Source: Acidobacteriota bacterium (GTDB lineage Bacteria; Acidobacteriota; Thermoanaerobaculia; Multivoradales; Multivoraceae). From it: a stretch of DNA of 64,000 bases. This document shows, in pieces, positions 7,377-17,322 of this stretch. Both the position numbers and the translations under genes were made by a program. Numbering within the stretch: position 1 is the first letter of the stretch; each line of letters begins with the position of its first letter. The stretch is taken from positions 1,619,786-1,683,785 of the forward strand of contig JAPPCR010000006.1 of NCBI GenBank assembly GCA_028875725.1, given 5' to 3'. Below the pieces are notes generated by a model. It made no database searches. It was not told the origin of the DNA and saw nothing but the letters and a program-made list of their open reading frames with translations.

Positions 7377-9151
7377 CCCGCCGGGATGCGCAACGTCTGG
7401 CCGACGATGATCCGGCTGCCCCGCAAACCGTTCGCCCGCTGGATCTCCGCCGTGGACGTTCCGAAGGTCCGCGCCAACTGGCTCAACGTGTCGCCGCGCC
7501 GGACCCGGTAGACGACTTCCTTGCCGCCCGCCGGGATCCGCAGGCGTTGCCCGGCATGGATCAGGTCGGGCCTGCGCAGGTCGTTCGCCGCTACCACCGT
7601 GGCGACCGTCACGCCGTACTTGCGGGCGATGCGATTGACCGACTCGCCGCGCACCACGACGTGGACGATCTCAGTCTGAGCAGGTTGCTCCGTCCTCGAA
7701 GCCCTCTCCGCGGGCGGATCGACCGCGGCTCGCCGGATCGGCGGCGGGGCCGCGCGACCGGAACCGGGTGTCGGGATCCGGAGGCGCTGACCGACGTAGA
7801 TCCGGTCCGCCCGCGGCAGGCGGTTGGCGCGCTGGATCGCGGAAACGGAGGATCCGAATCGCCGGGCGATCCCCCCCAGGGTGTCGCCCCGCCGCACCCG
7901 GTAGCCAAACGCCGCCTGCCGATCGGGCTTGCGCTCGGACGGCAACTCGGCGTAGGCCAGTTCGAACTGCTCCCCCGTTCCCGCCGGCACTCGCAACGGA
8001 TACCGGGGCGGCACCAGCAGGGAGCCGGCAAGCACCGAACGGTCGAGCGCCGGGTTCAGCTCCGCCAGATCGTCCATGTCCACGCCGGTGGCGGACGCCA
8101 GGTCGGTCAGGGCGACGTAGCGCTCCCGATCGACGACGTCGAACCGGATTTCGGGGAACGGCTCGACGCCGGGGAAGTACCGCTCACGCTCCGCGAAGAC
8201 GATCACGGCCGCCAGGAACTCGGGATAGAAGTTCCGGGAGGCGAAGCCGAACGTCCTGGACCGGTACTTCTCGGCGATCACGCCGATGTCCCGCGTGTCC
8301 AACCGCCGCACGGCCCTCGCCATGCCGCCGGCGCCGTGGTTGTACGCTGTCAGCGCCAGCGGCCACGCCTCCAGCGACTCGTGGTCCTGGCGGAGCTTGC
8401 GAGCCGCGCCTTCAGCCGCGAGCAGAACATCCGAGCGGGCATCGACGGCCTCGTCCATCTGCAGAAAGGCCCGGCCGGTCGAGGCGGTGAACTGCCAGGC
8501 GCCCGACGCACCGACCTTGGAACGGGCGCGGTAGTTGAACATCGACTCGACGAAAGGCAGGCAGCGGATCTCGACCGGCAGGCCGTACTCCGTGAGGATT
8601 CGCCGAATCCCCGGCATGAACATCCCGGAGATCTCGATCGCCTCTTCGAAACGGTTGCGCAGCCCGCGCTGCGAGCGGATCAGGCCGGCTGCTCTCCTGT
8701 ACTTCGCCCTGCCCCCGTCGATGTGCTCCATGCGACCGGGTATGGCGCGGAGATCCGCCGGCAGACCCGACGCCGGCCGTCCCGCCGCGAGATCGCGCAG
8801 CGCCTTGGCGATCCGGTTCATCTCGGCGCGAACGCGCCTGATCCGTGTCCGGTCGATCTCGAGTTCGGACGAACCCATCGCCCGCAGATCGCCCATGTCG
8901 ACGACGCTGTAGACGACGTCCAGGTGCCGCTCGTCGTGCAGGATGACCTGATCGCTGCTGTAGGTAGCGAACACGTCCTTCCAGAACTCGACCGCAGCCT
9001 CGAGGTTCTCCGGCAACGGGAACAGCGCCGGATCGACCGCCGCGTGGTAGCGCTCCTCGGCCGCGGCTACCGACGCGACCAGAACCAGCGCCGCACCGCA
9101 AACCAGGATCAGCCCGGGAAGCCGGGCGCCACTCCTTCGGTTGCTCTGCAT
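7373..9151 (-). CDS. MltD-like lytic transglycosylase with three LysM domains
   Basis: This periplasmic or outer-membrane enzyme would cleave the glycan strands of peptidoglycan. After a signal peptide (LILVCGAALVLVASVAAA) comes a helical region and a type 1 SLT domain with LPVEIRCLPFVESMFNYRA, where the Glu in VES (about residue 202) is the catalytic acid, then KVGASGAWQFTASTGR and ALTAYNHGAGG. Three LysM peptidoglycan-binding repeats follow, each with a RVRRGDTLGGIARRFG-like core and a VGQRLRIP end. I start at ATG 9151. The 13 codons further upstream to 9190 are AT-rich (TTTTTCAGTAAGATA) unlike the rest and contain a likely -10 box. The length of 592 residues is longer than E. coli MltD because of the extra LysM. 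Confidence 0.92.
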   Translation of the reverse strand: MQSNRRSGARLPGLILVCGAALVLVASVAAAEERYHAAVDPALFPLPENLEAAVEFWKDVFATYSSDQVILHDERHLDVVYSVVDMGDLRAMGSSELEIDRTRIRRVRAEMNRIAKALRDLAAGRPASGLPADLRAIPGRMEHIDGGRAKYRRAAGLIRSQRGLRNRFEEAIEISGMFMPGIRRILTEYGLPVEIRCLPFVESMFNYRARSKVGASGAWQFTASTGRAFLQMDEAVDARSDVLLAAEGAARKLRQDHESLEAWPLALTAYNHGAGGMARAVRRLDTRDIGVIAEKYRSRTFGFASRNFYPEFLAAVIVFAERERYFPGVEPFPEIRFDVVDRERYVALTDLASATGVDMDDLAELNPALDRSVLAGSLLVPPRYPLRVPAGTGEQFELAYAELPSERKPDRQAAFGYRVRRGDTLGGIARRFGSSVSAIQRANRLPRADRIYVGQRLRIPTPGSGRAAPPPIRRAAVDPPAERASRTEQPAQTEIVHVVVRGESVNRIARKYGVTVATVVAANDLRRPDLIHAGQRLRIPAGGKEVVYRVRRGDTLSQLARTFGTSTAEIQRANGLRGSRIIVGQTLRIPAG

Positions 9152-9161
9152 CGAGACCCGT

Positions 9162-9167
9162 ATCTTA
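9162..9167 (-). promoter_or_regulatory. Candidate -10 box for the MltD-like gene
   Basis: Minus-strand TAAGAT lies 10 nt before ATG 9151, in the most AT-rich patch of this gap. The leader would be very short, with only a weak GGG before the start codon. The 78-bp gap to ahcY upstream suggests a separate promoter here. Confidence 0.4.
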
Positions 9168-9229
9168 CTGAAAAACAGGGACTTACGCATCTCCGAGGGT
9201 CCTCGTTCCGGATTCGCTACGGGCAGCGA

Positions 9230-10780
<1,551 letters not shown>

Positions 10781-10796
10781 CGTCTCGGCTCTCCAG

Positions 10797-10815
10797 GGAC
10801 CCGAAGAGCGGGTCC
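10797..10815 (-). promoter_or_regulatory. Leader hairpin before ahcY
   Basis: Minus-strand GGACCCG-CTCTT-CGGGTCC is a perfect 7-bp stem with a 5-nt loop. It ends 16 nt before the ahcY start, next to the GGAG ribosome site. It may influence translation or be incidental. The conserved core of the SAH riboswitch (AGGCUCG) was not found. Confidence 0.3.
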
Positions 10816-10922
10816 GCGGTCAATCGTCGGCATGGGCCAGGGTTCCGGCGGAGAGTACGCGCGCGGCGACTCCCTCGCTCCGCGTTCGGCAGATGGGATC
10901 CTCAGGCTTCAGGGCCGGGCTG

Positions 10923-11945
10923 TCAACCGGCCAGCGCCACGGCGTCGGCGAGCAGTTCGTAGGACCGCAGCCGCGCCTTGAAGCTGGGACAGATCGTCAG
11001 CACGACGAGTTCGTCGACTCCGAGCCGGCCGGCGAGCTCGCGCGCCCGCGCGGCCACCGCGTCCGGCTCCCCGACCAGGCTGCGGGCCCGCATCCTCTCG
11101 ATCATGACCCGGTCGGCCTCCGTGAACTCGTACGCCTCCGCTTCCTCCAGGCTCGGGAACGGCCCCGGTCGGCCTTGCGTCAGCCGGATCCACCAGAGAG
11201 ACCGGCTCAGCGACTGGCGCCGCGCTTCCTCCTCCGTGTCCGCGACCATCGCGCTGACGCCGACGCTTGCCCGCGGCTCGGGGTGCCGCTCCGACGGTCG
11301 ATACTCGCTCCGGTAGAGCTCGAGCGCGGCCTCGGCATCGCGGGGCTGGATGAAATGGGCAAAGCTGTAGGGGCAACCGAAGTGGGCCGCGAACCGCGCG
11401 GAGCCGAGGCTTGAGCCAAGCAGCCAGACCTCCGGCTGGGTCTCGCCCTGGGGCATCGCCCGGACGCCGTTCAGCCGAGCGTCCTCGTGACCCCGGCCCA
11501 GATAGCCGAGGAGGTCGGCGACCTGCTCCGGGTAGTGCTGCACCCCGAGCCGTCCCGGCCCGTGCGCGAGCAGGTGCGCAGTGAACCGATCGGATCCGGG
11601 CGCCCTGCCGATACCCAGGTCGATCCGGCCTGGATACAGGATCTCCAGCATGCGGAACACCTCGGCCACCTTGAGCGCGCTGTAGTGGCTCAGCATGACG
11701 CCGCCCGAGCCCACCCGCATGCGGCTGGTCGCCGCGGCCACCTGGCCGATCAGGGCCTCGGGCGCCGCGCAGGCCAGCGACTGCGAGTTGTGGTGCTCCG
11801 CCAGCCAGTACCGGCGATACCCGAGGCGATCCGTCGCTCGGGCGAGTTCCACCGCCTCGCGGATCGCGGCCGCCGGGGTGCTCCCGGCCCGCACCGGGCA
11901 TTGATCGAGAACGCTGAGCGCCAGCGACGGCGGCGCCTCAGCCAT
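10923..11945 (-). CDS. LLM-class flavin-dependent monooxygenase (luciferase-like)
   Basis: This 340-residue protein is a bacterial-luciferase-like TIM-barrel oxidoreductase, of the group with the LALSVLDQCPV opening often annotated MsnO8-like. Marks are RYWLAEHHNSQSLACAAPEALI, SGGVMLSHYSALKVAEVFRMLE, PGRIDLGIGRAPGSD and WLLGSSLGSARFAAHFG. Members use FMNH2 (or rarely F420) and oxygen. The physiological substrate is usually unknown. Its ATG directly follows the TGA stop of the PIG-L deacetylase (11946-11948), so the two are likely one transcript. The downstream gap before ahcY is 142 bp. Confidence 0.9.
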   Translation of the reverse strand: MAEAPPSLALSVLDQCPVRAGSTPAAAIREAVELARATDRLGYRRYWLAEHHNSQSLACAAPEALIGQVAAATSRMRVGSGGVMLSHYSALKVAEVFRMLEILYPGRIDLGIGRAPGSDRFTAHLLAHGPGRLGVQHYPEQVADLLGYLGRGHEDARLNGVRAMPQGETQPEVWLLGSSLGSARFAAHFGCPYSFAHFIQPRDAEAALELYRSEYRPSERHPEPRASVGVSAMVADTEEEARRQSLSRSLWWIRLTQGRPGPFPSLEEAEAYEFTEADRVMIERMRARSLVGEPDAVAARARELAGRLGVDELVVLTICPSFKARLRSYELLADAVALAG

Positions 11946-12830
11946 TCAGTATGCCGTGGACCGCCGGAAGCGCTCCACTACTCTGCCGTTCTCGCGCTCA
12001 GCGCGCGCCAGCAGCCGCGCCGCCCACTCCTTGCGCTGCTCCTCGACGGCTGCCGGATCGTAGCGATCCACCATCGACCCGAACTGGCTGATGTGCGCCG
12101 CCGAGGCCCGGGCCTTCGTCTCCGCCACTTCCGTGATGTCGACGGTGTAGTTCGGATTCGCGCTGTAGTAGAAGAACACGAGCGGCACGTTCCAGGCCTC
12201 GAAACCCTCCGCCTCCAGCTCCGGGAAGTACAGCCGCCAGCGCGCCGCGCGGATCGCGTCGACCGTGATGATCGCGCCCGAACGGTGATCCGACTTGTGG
12301 TACTGCTCGAAGGGCGAGCCCGGATCGACGGAGAACAGGGCATCGGGCTGGAACCGCCGGATCTCACGGGCCACCTGCCGCGTCAGCTCGCGACGGTCGA
12401 CGTACTCCAGCATGCCGTCGTCGTGGCCGAGCCAGACGATGTTCTCCTTCGGGATGCCGAGAATCCGGCATGCCTCCTCCTCCTCGGCCCGGCGGATCGC
12501 CTTCAGGCGGTCCTTCGTCATCGAAGGATCCCGGGAACCGGCATTGTCCGTCGTGTAGACCACGACCTGGATGTCGTTGCCGCTAGCGGCCAGGATGGCC
12601 AGTGTGCCGCCGGAGGTGAAGGTCTCGTCGTCAGGGTGCGGCGTCACGACCAGGATGCGACGGCCGGACCACTCCTCGATCCGGTCATCTCCCTCGTAGG
12701 TAGGCTCCGGGCGAGAGACCTGGGCTCCGAGTTGCGTCACCGCGAAGACGGCGACCACGGCCGCGACCAGCAGCCGCGCCACGGTCGAAGAGAACACTGT
12801 CGTGGGGCCTTTCGCGCCCGCCGGGACCAT
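11946..12830 (-). CDS. PIG-L family N-acetyl-sugar deacetylase-like protein, exported
   Basis: The PIG-L/LmbE family are zinc enzymes that remove N-acetyl groups from GlcNAc-type substrates. The protein shows the zinc motif PHPDDE with TFTSGGTLA after it, YTTDNAGSRDP, and the second motif HKSDHRSGA. An N-terminal hydrophobic segment (VARLLVAAVVAVFAVTQLGAQ) acts as a signal peptide or anchor, so it works outside the cytoplasm. I start at ATG 12830 (294 residues). The upstream alternative at 12857 would overlap the divergent gene's start. A TATACT box lies 6 nt before this ATG. It is followed without a gap by the luciferase-like monooxygenase. The substrate is not known. Confidence 0.88.
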   Translation of the reverse strand: MVPAGAKGPTTVFSSTVARLLVAAVVAVFAVTQLGAQVSRPEPTYEGDDRIEEWSGRRILVVTPHPDDETFTSGGTLAILAASGNDIQVVVYTTDNAGSRDPSMTKDRLKAIRRAEEEEACRILGIPKENIVWLGHDDGMLEYVDRRELTRQVAREIRRFQPDALFSVDPGSPFEQYHKSDHRSGAIITVDAIRAARWRLYFPELEAEGFEAWNVPLVFFYYSANPNYTVDITEVAETKARASAAHISQFGSMVDRYDPAAVEEQRKEWAARLLARAERENGRVVERFRRSTAY

Positions 12831-12850
12831 CGCCTCAGTATAGTGAATCC
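12831..12850. promoter_or_regulatory. 20-bp divergent promoter with overlapping -10 boxes
   Basis: The whole gap between two divergent start codons is 20 bp. On the plus strand TATAGT (12839-12844) is 6 nt before ATG 12851. On the minus strand TATACT (12842-12837) is 6 nt before ATG 12830. The two boxes share four bases of the near-palindrome AGTATAGT. Both mRNAs would be leaderless; GAGG next to ATG 12830 is too close to be a normal ribosome site. Confidence 0.55.
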
Positions 12851-14653
12851 ATGGCACTCCCCCGGCTGCGTCGACGACTCGCCACGACCCTGCTCGCGCT
12901 ACCGGCTATCGCTCCCATTCCTGCGACCGCGCAGCAGGTGGAAGCACCGGATTCTCCAGCCGCAACGATCGCCGAACAGGTGGACGTGAGGATCGTGAAC
13001 ATCGACGTGCATGTCACGAATCGCCGGGGTCGGCCGATCGCCGACCTCACGGCGGCCGACTTCGAGGTCTACGAGGACGCCCAACGGGTCGAGATCACGA
13101 ACTTCCTGAATGCCGCCGCACGTGACGACCTGGAGTGGACAGACGGGGGCGAGCTCGAGCCGCCCACGGACACCGAGGCGCCCCTGATGGTGGCGCTCTA
13201 CGTCGACCGCTACCGGACAAGCCACGGCAACCTGCTTCGGATCGAGGACGACCTTGCCTCCTTCCTGAGCGCCCGACGCGATCAGGGAGGCCGCATCCGT
13301 TTTCTGCTCGCCACGGGAGACCCGGAACTGAACGTTCGGGTTCCCTTCAGCGACGACCCGCAGGAGTTGCTTGGCGCCCTGGAGCAACTGCGCGAGGAGC
13401 CGCGTTCCGGCCTCCACGACGACGATCTGCTCCGCCGCCGAACCCTGAGTGAGATCCGGACCGCCTACGAGACCTGTATTCAGCCCCCCGCCAGCGACTT
13501 CAACCCCGGCTGTGTTCCGTGCGTCGACACCTGGGGCGCGCTTCTTGGCGCAGCAAACCAGTACGCCGCCGAAATGCAAACACGGGCCGCAACCTCGGTC
13601 TCCGCACTCGCCGAACTGACCACCGCGCTCGGCGGCCTGCCGGGCCCCAAGGCTCTCGTCTACGTCAGCGATGGATTGCCCCAGCGTCCAGGAGCGGACC
13701 TGTTCCACTACCTGGGCCAGATCTGCGCCGATCGGCGGTCCGAGACCGATGCCCTGGAGCGCGAGTGGGACGACACGACCCGCTTCAATCGCTTCAGCGC
13801 CTTCAGCAACGCAAACCGGGTCACCATCTACCCGGTGGACGCCGGCGGCGTCCGAGCCTCGTCGTCGGTCGATTCGACCCTCGCCGGCCCGGTTGGCAGC
13901 GTCGAGGGATTCAGCGGCACGAGTGACTCGAGACTGTCGACGGTTCTCGTGCCCAGCACCGAGAACGACCGCCTGCGGGTCGACAACCTGCAGGGGACAC
14001 TGAGCCTGCTGGCGGACGAAACGGGCGGCCAGGCGGTCTTCAACCAGGCGAATCCGGCGAATGCCCTCGAGGACATCGCGTCGGACTTCGGCTCCTACTA
14101 CTCCCTTGGCTACCGGGCCCCGCCAAACCGGCGCCATCCGATCCGCCAGATCGAGGTCCGCCTGACCAGACCGAGACAGGGCTGGCAGGTGCGCTACCGG
14201 CGCTCCTACGTTCTCAAGTCGGACGACCAGCGGCTGGCGGACCGGCTCTTTGCCGCCCTGAAGCTCGACGAGCAGACCAACCCCCTTGCCGCGGAGGTGA
14301 CGTTCGGAGAGCCCTCGCTGGCCGCCGACGCGGACCGGAGCACGTTGCCCGTCGAGGTCGAAGTCCCCGTTTCGGCGGTCACCTTCCTTCCCGGACCCTC
14401 CGGCACATCGGGAGCGGTGCGCATCTTCCTCGTCGCCGAGGCCGAAGACGGCCGCCGCACGCCGATGCGACAGAAGACCCTTGCCCTGAACGAGGCGCAG
14501 CTTCAGGCCGGACGGGCGAACACCGTCGTGGTGAACGTAGATCTCCCGCCGGGAAAGTTCGCGGTCGCGGTCGGCGTCCGTGACGAAGCGTCGGGCCGCG
14601 GCAGCTACCTGGTGAGGGACGTCGAACTGCCCGCCGCCGTCAACGCTCCCTGA
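12851..14653 (+). CDS. VWFA-related protein of acidobacterial type, secreted
   Basis: This 600-residue protein has a signal peptide (RRLATTLLALPAIAPIPATAQ), then VDVRIVNIDVHVTNRRGRPI and LTAADFEVYEDAQRVEI, the beta-domain that opens the VWFA-related family strongly expanded in Acidobacteriota. A von Willebrand A-like domain follows (LMVALYVDRYRTS to about 330, with GPKALVYVSDGLPQRP). Its metal site is DRYRTS rather than the standard DxSxS, so divalent-metal binding may be altered. Then come SLLADETGGQAVFN and YYSLGYRAP, both family marks, and a C-terminal beta region. Function is unknown, probably extracellular adhesion or protein interaction. No Shine-Dalgarno; a TATAGT box is 6 nt upstream. 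Its end overlaps the convergent ABC gene by 14 bp. Confidence 0.88.
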   Translation: MALPRLRRRLATTLLALPAIAPIPATAQQVEAPDSPAATIAEQVDVRIVNIDVHVTNRRGRPIADLTAADFEVYEDAQRVEITNFLNAAARDDLEWTDGGELEPPTDTEAPLMVALYVDRYRTSHGNLLRIEDDLASFLSARRDQGGRIRFLLATGDPELNVRVPFSDDPQELLGALEQLREEPRSGLHDDDLLRRRTLSEIRTAYETCIQPPASDFNPGCVPCVDTWGALLGAANQYAAEMQTRAATSVSALAELTTALGGLPGPKALVYVSDGLPQRPGADLFHYLGQICADRRSETDALEREWDDTTRFNRFSAFSNANRVTIYPVDAGGVRASSSVDSTLAGPVGSVEGFSGTSDSRLSTVLVPSTENDRLRVDNLQGTLSLLADETGGQAVFNQANPANALEDIASDFGSYYSLGYRAPPNRRHPIRQIEVRLTRPRQGWQVRYRRSYVLKSDDQRLADRLFAALKLDEQTNPLAAEVTFGEPSLAADADRSTLPVEVEVPVSAVTFLPGPSGTSGAVRIFLVAEAEDGRRTPMRQKTLALNEAQLQAGRANTVVVNVDLPPGKFAVAVGVRDEASGRGSYLVRDVELPAAVNAP

Positions 14654-15635
14654 ACGCCTCGACGTCTTCGGCGCTGGTCAGGACGTCCAGGCCGGTGTAG
14701 ATCGGATCATCGACCGGCGCACCGTTCACCAGCTCGAGCAGCACTTCCATCGACCGGTAGCCCATGGCATACGGGCGCTGCCCCACCTGTCCGTGGCTCA
14801 GGCCCTCGGCCAGCAGGTCCAGTTGCATCGGCAGCACGTCCGCACCCATGATCACGAGGTCCCCGGAATCGATCCGGTCCCGGTACGGTTCGACGGCCTG
14901 CCGGTAGGCCTGGTCCACGAACTGCGGGAAGCCGCCGGTGATCGAGAACACGTCGAGGTATGGCTCGGAGGCCAGCACGTCGGCCATCTGCTGTACGGCC
15001 AGCGGAAAGTCGTCGTTCGTGTAGAGCGGGCAGGCCGCTACCTCCGTCCAACCGTTTCGACCGTCCAGCCGTTCACCCGGCGGTGCGGCCGAGGCAGTAC
15101 CTGCCAGCGTGTCCCGGAGCCCCTGCATCCGCTCGTTGTGGTTCATTGCCGCAGCACCGCCCGACTGAATGCAGATGCGGCCGCCTTCAGGCTTGAACTC
15201 CTGGAGCAGCTTCGCTTGCTCGACGCCCATGGCGCGGTTCTCCGTACCGATGTATGTCGTGCGCAGCCCGGCGTCGTCGACCAGGAGATCGGAGTCCCAG
15301 GTGATCACCGGGATCCCGGTTTCGCGAGCGCGCGCCAGCGCGCGCGCCATCGCCGTCGCGTTCGAGGGCGATACTGCGATCCCGTCGACCCGGCGGGTGA
15401 TCAGATCTTCGACCACCTGAACCTGGTCCGCCTCCGTGTGCTCGCTGGGACCGATGTACAGGCAGTCGACGTCCTCGAGGTCCGCGGCCGCCTGCATGCA
15501 GCCGTCGCGGGCGAGGTCGAAGAACGGGTTGTTCATCGCCTTCGGCACCAGGGCGAACGTGTAGCCGGACTCTTCGCGGGCACAGCCTCCCACCGCCAAG
15601 GCAAAGGCCAGAGCCACCGCCACGCCACGATTCAT
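14640..15635 (-). CDS. Sugar ABC transporter substrate-binding lipoprotein (RbsB-like)
   Basis: This 331-residue protein is a type 1 periplasmic binding protein of the ribose/galactose group. It starts with a lipoprotein signal (VALAFALAVGGC), then FALVPKAMNNPFFDLARDG, the standard first strand and helix. VVEDLITRRVDGIAVSPSNA, TGIPVITWDSD and TTYIGTENRAMGVEQAKLL are further family blocks. The start ATG 15635 overlaps the permease stop by 4 bp (ATGA). It is the last gene of a four-gene run: Nramp-like transporter, ATPase, permease, binding protein. The ligand cannot be named; a monosaccharide or polyol is likely for this family. Confidence 0.9.
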   Translation of the reverse strand: MNRGVAVALAFALAVGGCAREESGYTFALVPKAMNNPFFDLARDGCMQAAADLEDVDCLYIGPSEHTEADQVQVVEDLITRRVDGIAVSPSNATAMARALARARETGIPVITWDSDLLVDDAGLRTTYIGTENRAMGVEQAKLLQEFKPEGGRICIQSGGAAAMNHNERMQGLRDTLAGTASAAPPGERLDGRNGWTEVAACPLYTNDDFPLAVQQMADVLASEPYLDVFSITGGFPQFVDQAYRQAVEPYRDRIDSGDLVIMGADVLPMQLDLLAEGLSHGQVGQRPYAMGYRSMEVLLELVNGAPVDDPIYTGLDVLTSAEDVEAFRER

Positions 15636-16576
15636 CGCCTGGCCCGTCTCATTCGCTCGACCAGCATAGCGACGATGATCGAACCCCCGATGAAGGCCCC
15701 CTGCCAGTACGGGTCCACACCGAGCAACAGCAGGCTGTTGCGGATCAGTTCGATCAGCGCCGCGCCGGCCACCGCGCCGAACGCGCCGCCTTCCCCGCCC
15801 ATCAGATTGGCGCCGCCGATCACGGCCGAAGCGATAACGCGCAGTTCGTAGTTCTGGCCCAGCGCATTCGTGACCGCTCCCAGCCAGCCGATCATCAGGA
15901 TCGCCGAAACCCCGGCAAGCAGGGAACTGAGCACGTAGACGGTGAGCTTTACCCGGGCCACGGGCACGCCCGCCAGCCGGGTCGAATCCTCGTTGCCGCC
16001 GACCGCGAGCACATGCCGCGCCAGCCGGCTGTAGCGGAACCACGCTGCCGCGCAAAGTGCCGCCAAGACAAGCAGCCAGACGGGGTTCGCCACTCCCAGG
16101 AAGCGGCCGCCGCCCAGCGCGAGCAGCAGGTCCTCGTCGGGACCGAAGTCATGGATCATCCGGTTGTTCGAGATGACGAGCGCCAGCGACCGCGCGATGC
16201 TCAACATGCCGAGCGTGACGACGAAGGGCGACAGGCGGAAGTACGCCACCAGCGAACCGTTGACGATCCCGCACAGCAGGGCGCAGCCGAGTCCCGCCGC
16301 CGCCGCCACGATCAGCGGTTGCCCCGACCCCAGAACGAGACCGGTGACGATTCCTACGAGCCCCATGACGGAGCCGACCGAAAGGTCGATGCCGCCGGTC
16401 GCGATGACCGCCGTCTGTCCGAGGGCGATCAGCCCGATGAACGCGAAGTTCCGGCTGATGTTGAAGATGTTGTCGGCGCTCGCGAACGGCTCGGAGACCA
16501 GGCTCATCACGCCGGCCAGAGCCGCGACGGTCAGAGTCACCCACAGCGACTGCGGCGCTCGGAGGAGGCTCCTCAC
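15632..16576 (-). CDS. Sugar ABC transporter permease (RbsC-like)
   Basis: This 314-residue membrane protein has the RbsC/XylH pattern of eight to ten helices, with NIFNISRNFAFIGLIALGQT, the highly conserved VIATGGIDLSVGSVMGL, VVTLGMLSIARSLAL and SAVIGGANLMGGEGG. I place the start at GTG 16576, which overlaps the ATPase stop as GTGA. An upstream extension of this frame reads antisense-like sequence inside the ATPase and is rejected. It forms the membrane channel for the neighbouring ATPase and binding lipoprotein. Confidence 0.92.
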   Translation of the reverse strand: MRSLLRAPQSLWVTLTVAALAGVMSLVSEPFASADNIFNISRNFAFIGLIALGQTAVIATGGIDLSVGSVMGLVGIVTGLVLGSGQPLIVAAAAGLGCALLCGIVNGSLVAYFRLSPFVVTLGMLSIARSLALVISNNRMIHDFGPDEDLLLALGGGRFLGVANPVWLLVLAALCAAAWFRYSRLARHVLAVGGNEDSTRLAGVPVARVKLTVYVLSSLLAGVSAILMIGWLGAVTNALGQNYELRVIASAVIGGANLMGGEGGAFGAVAGAALIELIRNSLLLLGVDPYWQGAFIGGSIIVAMLVERMRRARR

Positions 16577-17307
16577 GCGGCTTCGAGCGCGCCGGTGATC
16601 AGCGCGGTCACCTCCTCCGGCGACGACTCTGCGACCGCCTTGTCCGCCACCTTTCGCCCTCTTCTCAGGACGACGACGCGGTCCGCGACCGCGAAGACGT
16701 CCGACATCCGGTGGGAGATCAGGAGCACCGAAACGCCCCGGTCGCGCAGGCTGCGAATGAGCTCCAGTACTTCGGCGATCTGACGCACGCTGATGGCCGC
16801 GGTCGGCTCGTCCAGCAGCATGAGGCGTGGCGCACTCAGCCGAGCCCGCGCCAGCGCCGTGGCCTGGCGCTGCCCGCCCGACATCCTCCGCACGAGATCG
16901 TCCGGGCGGGTGTCGGAACCGAGCTCGTCGAACAGTTCGGCGGACCTCTTTCGCATGGCCGCGTGGTCCAGCACCGGCAGGATCCCGAACAGCCTGCGGT
17001 GCAACTCGCGGCCCAGGAACACGTTGGCCGTCGCGGAGAGGTTGTCGCAAAGGGCGAGGTCCTGGTAAACGGCCTCGATGCCGTTCTCCCGCGCCGAGAG
17101 GGGCGTGAGTTCGACCGGCTGCCCGTCCCAGCGGAGCTCGCCCGACGTCGACGCGAAGTTCCCCGCGACGATCTTGAGCAAGGTGGACTTGCCGGCGCCG
17201 TTGTCGCCCATCAGTCCGACGACTTCACCCGGGGCGAGTTCCAGGTCGACGCCCTGCAGCGCCTCGACCGCGCCGAACCGCATGCCGACCGACCGGAGTT
17301 CAAGCAT
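16573..17307 (-). CDS. Sugar ABC transporter ATP-binding protein, single-domain
   Basis: This 244-residue ATPase has Walker A GDNGAGKST, the Q loop VYQDLALCDNLSATANVFLGRE, signature MSGGQRQ, Walker B LMLLDEPTAAI and the switch His in LLISHRMSDVF. The Q-loop region and VFLGRE are typical of carbohydrate importers. It is the single-domain form (FrcA-like), unlike RbsA, which carries two ATPase domains. It would therefore act as a homodimer. Its stop overlaps the permease GTG start and it begins 15 bp after the Nramp-like gene. Confidence 0.93.
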   Translation of the reverse strand: MLELRSVGMRFGAVEALQGVDLELAPGEVVGLMGDNGAGKSTLLKIVAGNFASTSGELRWDGQPVELTPLSARENGIEAVYQDLALCDNLSATANVFLGRELHRRLFGILPVLDHAAMRKRSAELFDELGSDTRPDDLVRRMSGGQRQATALARARLSAPRLMLLDEPTAAISVRQIAEVLELIRSLRDRGVSVLLISHRMSDVFAVADRVVVLRRGRKVADKAVAESSPEEVTALITGALEAA

Positions 17308-17322
17308 TGAACGATCCGGTCG

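Noticed and set aside
9152..9190. Thirteen extra codons at the start of the MltD-like gene
   Set aside because: They use AT-rich codons unlike the gene body and contain a likely -10 box; the signal peptide begins after ATG 9151.
10781..10922. SAH riboswitch before ahcY
   Set aside because: The conserved AGGCUCG core and the pseudoknot partner were not found in the leader; only a simple hairpin is visible.
15636..16055. N-terminal extension of the sugar-binding protein
   Set aside because: The extension lies out of frame within the permease, and a lipoprotein signal begins precisely at 15635.
16577..17050. N-terminal extension of the sugar permease inside the ATPase gene
   Set aside because: It reads the ATPase in a wrong frame; the GTG at 16576 overlapping the ATPase TGA is the natural coupled start.
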